From: Candidatus Firestoneibacteriota bacterium
Lineage (GTDB): Bacteria; Oederibacteriota; JAAXVQ01; JAUVAV01
Direction of reading: 5' to 3'
DNA length: 17,362 nucleotides
NCBI GenBank assembly: GCA_030635415.1
Contig: DAOVYW010000021.1
Location: 1-17,362 of the forward strand
Shown piece by piece: positions 14,914 to 17,362 of the stretch. Position 1 is the stretch's first letter. Each line of letters begins with the position of its first letter. The position numbers were made by a program, and so were the translations under genes. Under the pieces are notes generated by a model. The model saw only the letters and a program-made list of their open reading frames with translations, was not told where the DNA came from and did not search any database.

Positions 14914-14926
14914 CAGGTCAGGCAGG
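14898..14926. repeat. Dispersed intergenic repeat, copy B, with inverted arms
   Basis: CCTGGA (14898-14903) and TCCAGG (14912-14917) form a 6-bp stem around CTAAAACA, followed by AGGTCAGGCAGG-like sequence. Bases 14901-14926 match 1-26 at 24 of 26 positions. It lies after the minus-strand PorV-family gene and before the PAP2 promoter. Confidence 0.55.
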
Positions 14927-14989
14927 CCGAGGAATCTCCTTGAAAACTAAGGACAGTGGAGGATCCCCGGCGCTGCCTCTAATCTTTCA

Positions 14990-15904
14990 TTATAACCGCA
15001 GTGAGAGCGATACTTTGTGCGTATGATCCAGCTCTTTGATAAGGCTAAACGCGTAATCCACCAGTACCATCTGCCACCTCGCTCCCATGCCGACAGTCAG
15101 GTTTTCCAGCTCATACCCACCTTTGTAGCCTAAACGCAAGGCCAGAGTTTGAGCATACCAATATTCCAGTCCTGCGTGGGCCGCAAAATTCTGATCATTC
15201 TCTTTTACCAAATCCACAGCTAGGGTTCCGGCATGCGCCCGGCCTACAGCCAATTTATAACTGCCGCCAAGACGCGCGGTCAAGGGCATGGGATCGCCTG
15301 TTTTTTCATACGTAATATCAGCGCCGATATTCTGGACGCTTATGCCCAGGGACAGATGCTTGCCCACTGCCAGCAGCACGCCCACATCCCCGGCCAAGGC
15401 CGTAGCGCTCACTTCTCCGATTAGAGTGCTGTCCAGGAGTTTTACACTGACACCTACACCTAGATTATCCATAAGATTAATTCCATAACCTGCCTGGGCC
15501 ACTAAATCTATTTGCGACTGCACGCTCTGTTCGCTGCCGTCCGGTTTATCCAGGATCATATTTCCACCCTGGAAAAGAACGATGCCCAGGCCAAAGCCTC
15601 CGGCTTTTCCCAACTGGTGAGTAGCCATAAACTGGCCATAGGTGGAATTGGCCAGCCCCTGTTGAAAGGATGCGCTGAGCTGGGTGCCAACATTCCGACT
15701 CAAACAGCCAACATTCCAGTGCAAGCCAGTGGCATCATCCGCCACAGCCGTGAAGGCCTCGCCCATGCCTTGGGCTCGCGCGCCCACTGCCTGTTTTAAA
15801 ATCAGACCCCCGGATGTGGATGAAGCCTCTGTCAGGTTAGCGCCTGACACCAGGGCAATAATGGTGATAAGTAAAACTGATGGTTTGAATATTTTAGTAT
15901 TCAT
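14990..15904 (-). CDS. PorV/PorQ-family outer-membrane protein
   Basis: This is a 304-residue exported beta-barrel of the PorV/PorQ family. Family members include PorV of the type IX secretion system, which shuttles cargo at the outer membrane, but many relatives occur in phyla without a proven T9SS. A signal peptide covers about residues 1-27 (ALVSGANLTEASS). The family signature follows: ILKQAVGARAQGMGEAFTAV, then ADDATGLHWNVGCLSRN. The usual NPAGLA here reads NVGCLS, a visible departure. The C terminus LSLRL lacks the usual final aromatic residue. On the minus strand AAGGAGG (complement of 15913-15919) is a strong ribosome site before ATG 15904. The gene lies 68 bases downstream of the secreted repeat protein gene, whose C-terminal domain resembles a sorting domain, so a carrier/cargo relationship is plausible but unproven. 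Confidence 0.85.
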   Translation of the reverse strand: MNTKIFKPSVLLITIIALVSGANLTEASSTSGGLILKQAVGARAQGMGEAFTAVADDATGLHWNVGCLSRNVGTQLSASFQQGLANSTYGQFMATHQLGKAGGFGLGIVLFQGGNMILDKPDGSEQSVQSQIDLVAQAGYGINLMDNLGVGVSVKLLDSTLIGEVSATALAGDVGVLLAVGKHLSLGISVQNIGADITYEKTGDPMPLTARLGGSYKLAVGRAHAGTLAVDLVKENDQNFAAHAGLEYWYAQTLALRLGYKGGYELENLTVGMGARWQMVLVDYAFSLIKELDHTHKVSLSLRL

Positions 15905-15939
15905 TTTCTTTGCCTCCTTAAGTTATTGAATCCTCCCAT

Positions 15940-15958
15940 CCCCCTTTGGAAAAGGGGG
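15940..15958. repeat. 8-bp C/G hairpin between repeat-protein and PorV genes
   Basis: CCCCCTTT (15940-15947) pairs exactly with AAAGGGGG (15951-15958) across a GGA loop. A second G-rich block AAGGGGGGAT (15961-15970) could pair with the same C-rich arm as an alternative. On the minus strand no T-run follows, so it is not a standard terminator for the gene ending at 15973. Similar C-rich/G-rich hairpins are common dispersed intergenic elements in bacteria. Confidence 0.5.
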
Positions 15959-15972
15959 GTAAGGGGGGATTT

Positions 15973-17362
15973 TTATTTAATCACCGCGATTTTCTCGGTA
16001 CTGGTCATGCTCGGCGTTTGAATATGCACCAGGTAAATGCCGCTGGCCACGATTTCGCTGGCAGCGTTTTCCGCGCCCCAGGTGCAGGAGTGAGAACCCG
16101 CGTTTTTGTGCTCCTTGACCAGGGTTTTAACCAGGCGGCCTTTGAAATTGTATGCTTTGATAGTAACCTGGCCTGACTGGGTAAGGTGGTAGTGAATCAT
16201 AGTTTTTTCTCCAAAAAGGGGTTCAATTTTCCGGTGAATAATTTTGATTCCACTTTCCATGGAGACAAACGTACTGGTTAACGTCAAGATCGGGATGGGC
16301 GTAGCGGTTTGCGTCATGGTTATTGTAGGGGTAGGTGTCTGTGTACCGGATTCAGAAGCTGTATAATAATTAACTTTTATCTCACCACATGGTATTTCAC
16401 AATAAAAACTATTAGAATATAGATAAGCGTCTAGTTGTTGGAAAAGACAAAGAGCTTTTTTATCATTATTTATTACAATTCTGGGCCACGAAGGCGATTT
16501 TCTACTATATACCCCACCATTGTCGATAATTTTAGCTCCTTTCCACCCAAAGCCGAACATATATTCATTAGCATAAGCATGCTCATTGCTAATATGCTGA
16601 TTAAACACACAAATTGCTAATCCGTTATTATTTATAGCTATTTTTGGAATTATAGTCTTTGTCCCTATTCCTGCATCTATAATAGTAGCGGTTTTCCAAC
16701 CAATGTCAGGAATATATTCATTGGCATAAACTCGGTGTTTTAAAAAATCCTGCGCTAAGCTAAATACGCAGATTGCTTGGCTACTATTATTTATCGCTAT
16801 ATCTGGAGTACGAAAATCAGTTTCCGTACCAGTATCGATCCTCACAGGGCCCTTCCAACCCAAGTTCGGATCGTATTCATTTGCATAAATACCATCACCG
16901 ACAAAAACGCAGAAAGCATTTCCACTATCATTCATTGCAAGTTGCGGCGTAGAACCTCCTGCTTCAGAATCAATCAATAATTTTTCTTGCCAGCCGGAGC
17001 CAGGAACATATTTTCGCGCATAAATTCGGTGCCCAGTCTCATCGTAGCAACAAGAAACACAAATTGCTCCTCCCTGATTGTTGATTGCTATTTGTGGGTC
17101 AGGAGATGAAATATCTTTAATGCTGTTAAAAATTTGTTCTCTATCTTGCCAGCCGCTTCCTGGCACATATTCCCTGGCAGTAACATAATCATGGGTAGAA
17201 AAGCGTCTTTTGTCCACAAATACACAAAATGCCTTTCCGTCATCATTCATCACAATTTGAGGCTGTACATAATCACTGCCATGTAAGCCCAAATCACCGT
17301 CAATCAGTTCTGCACCTTGCCAACCTAAGCCTGGCAGATACTCGTTGGCATAAAGCCGGTAA
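15973..17362 (-). CDS. Secreted repeat protein with Thr/Pro linker and FlgD-like/T9SS-like C-terminal domain (5' end outside window)
   Basis: The reading frame is open to the right edge, so this gene is partial and its start and signal peptide are not seen. A TTG at 17290-17292 is in frame, but the codons before it continue the repeat pattern (YANEYLPGLGWQGAELIDGD), so it is internal. Six full units of about 45-55 residues plus a decayed seventh follow the pattern (I/V)YANEYxPGxGW, ID, then PxIAINNxGxAICVF (16425 to the edge). This resembles beta-propeller-like repeats of secreted bacterial proteins. A Thr/Pro-rich linker (16267-16347) joins a C-terminal beta-sandwich (15976-16260) with GQVTIKAYNFKGRLVKTLV, SGIYLVHIQ and terminal EKIAVIK. 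This is the form of FlgD-like Ig and T9SS type A sorting domains. Secretion or surface anchoring is likely; the ligand is unknown. Confidence 0.82.
   Translation of the reverse strand, partial: YRLYANEYLPGLGWQGAELIDGDLGLHGSDYVQPQIVMNDDGKAFCVFVDKRRFSTHDYVTAREYVPGSGWQDREQIFNSIKDISSPDPQIAINNQGGAICVSCCYDETGHRIYARKYVPGSGWQEKLLIDSEAGGSTPQLAMNDSGNAFCVFVGDGIYANEYDPNLGWKGPVRIDTGTETDFRTPDIAINNSSQAICVFSLAQDFLKHRVYANEYIPDIGWKTATIIDAGIGTKTIIPKIAINNNGLAICVFNQHISNEHAYANEYMFGFGWKGAKIIDNGGVYSRKSPSWPRIVINNDKKALCLFQQLDAYLYSNSFYCEIPCGEIKVNYYTASESGTQTPTPTITMTQTATPIPILTLTSTFVSMESGIKIIHRKIEPLFGEKTMIHYHLTQSGQVTIKAYNFKGRLVKTLVKEHKNAGSHSCTWGAENAASEIVASGIYLVHIQTPSMTSTEKIAVIK
16425..17362 (-). repeat. Protein-level tandem repeats of about 45-55 residues
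   Basis: Within the partial gene the units start near YANEYLPGLGW (right edge), TAREYVPGSGW, YARKYVPGSGW, YANEYDPNLGW, YANEYIPDIGW and YANEYMFGFGW, then a decayed YSNSFYCEI. Each contains a PQIAINN-like strand and a Cys at a fixed place (FCVF/ICVF/LCLF). DNA identity between units is low, so this is an old repeat, in contrast to the 123-bp duplication at 10257. Confidence 0.85.

Larger units (their letters stand above)
14767..14989. other. Intergenic region between the PAP2 and PorV-family genes
   Basis: This 223-base stretch holds no credible gene. From left to right it has the PAP2 promoter, a run of eight C residues (14851-14858), three degenerate 17-base repeat units each starting CCCT (14863, 14880, 14897), the second copy of the dispersed repeat, and a GC-rich stretch with GGATCC near 14961-14966. 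As the minus-strand gene at 14990 ends here, a terminator is expected. The CCTGGA/TCCAGG stem is a candidate, but it lacks a following T-run. Confidence 0.5.

Noticed and set aside
15940..15958. Intrinsic terminator for the secreted repeat protein gene
   Set aside because: The stem is good, but on the minus strand no T-run follows; the TTTTT lies on the wrong side for that gene.
17290..17292. TTG as the start of the secreted repeat protein
   Set aside because: The frame stays open to the edge and the codons before TTG encode another repeat unit, so the gene begins outside the window.
16425..17362. CRISPR-like or DNA satellite array
   Set aside because: Repeats are visible only at protein level, are about 45-55 codons long and keep the reading frame, so this is a coding repeat.

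Overview
The window reads as a chromosomal segment of a Gram-negative (outer-membrane-bearing) bacterium of intermediate G+C. The envelope genes support this: a porin-like barrel protein ending in Phe, a PorV/PorQ-family protein, and a secreted repeat protein with a Thr/Pro linker and a FlgD-like/T9SS-like C-terminal domain. This combination is common in the Bacteroidota/FCB group and in uncultured phyla such as the Omnitrophota/Elusimicrobiota-type lineages. The exact lineage cannot be settled from this sequence. No rRNA, tRNA, insertion sequence, integrase or CRISPR array is visible.

Region 1 (199-7564, + strand) is a surface-polysaccharide cluster: a GT9 glycosyltransferase, a GT4 glycosyltransferase, a WcaJ-like polyprenyl-phosphate sugar-1-phosphate transferase, a GalE-like NAD-dependent sugar-nucleotide epimerase, a mannose-1-phosphate guanylyltransferase-like nucleotidyltransferase with a left-handed beta-helix tail, and a phosphomannomutase/phosphoglucomutase. 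Three junctions use the same TAATG stop/start overlap (1360, 2451, 4924). The mutase and nucleotidyltransferase would make an NDP-sugar, the epimerase would modify an NDP-sugar, the WcaJ-like enzyme would start the lipid-linked unit, and the GTs would extend it. Flippase, polymerase and export genes are not in the window.

Region 2 (7584-12848, + strand) holds a TldD-type metalloprotease, a DJ-1/PfpI-family protein, an unrecognised single-pass membrane protein with a nearly perfect 123-bp internal tandem duplication, and a two-TM diguanylate cyclase with an intact GG(D/E)E(F/I)-type site and an RxxD inhibition site. The last two proteins appear to share a small beta-sandwich (FN3-like) domain on the outer side of the membrane, which raises the possibility of a sensor/partner pair.

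Region 3 (12857 to the right edge, - strand, convergent with region 2) holds, in transcription order from the right edge, the 5'-truncated secreted repeat protein, the PorV-family protein, a PAP2 phosphatase and a porin-like protein whose start overlaps the PAP2 stop. A strong-looking promoter lies immediately before the PAP2 gene and would give an almost leaderless mRNA. An intergenic repeat next to this promoter (14898-14926) recurs at the extreme left of the window (1-32).

The best leads for new biology are the repeat membrane protein plus diguanylate cyclase pair (9627-12848), the secreted repeat protein beside PorV, and the dispersed intergenic repeat. The rest is recognisable family-level biology.
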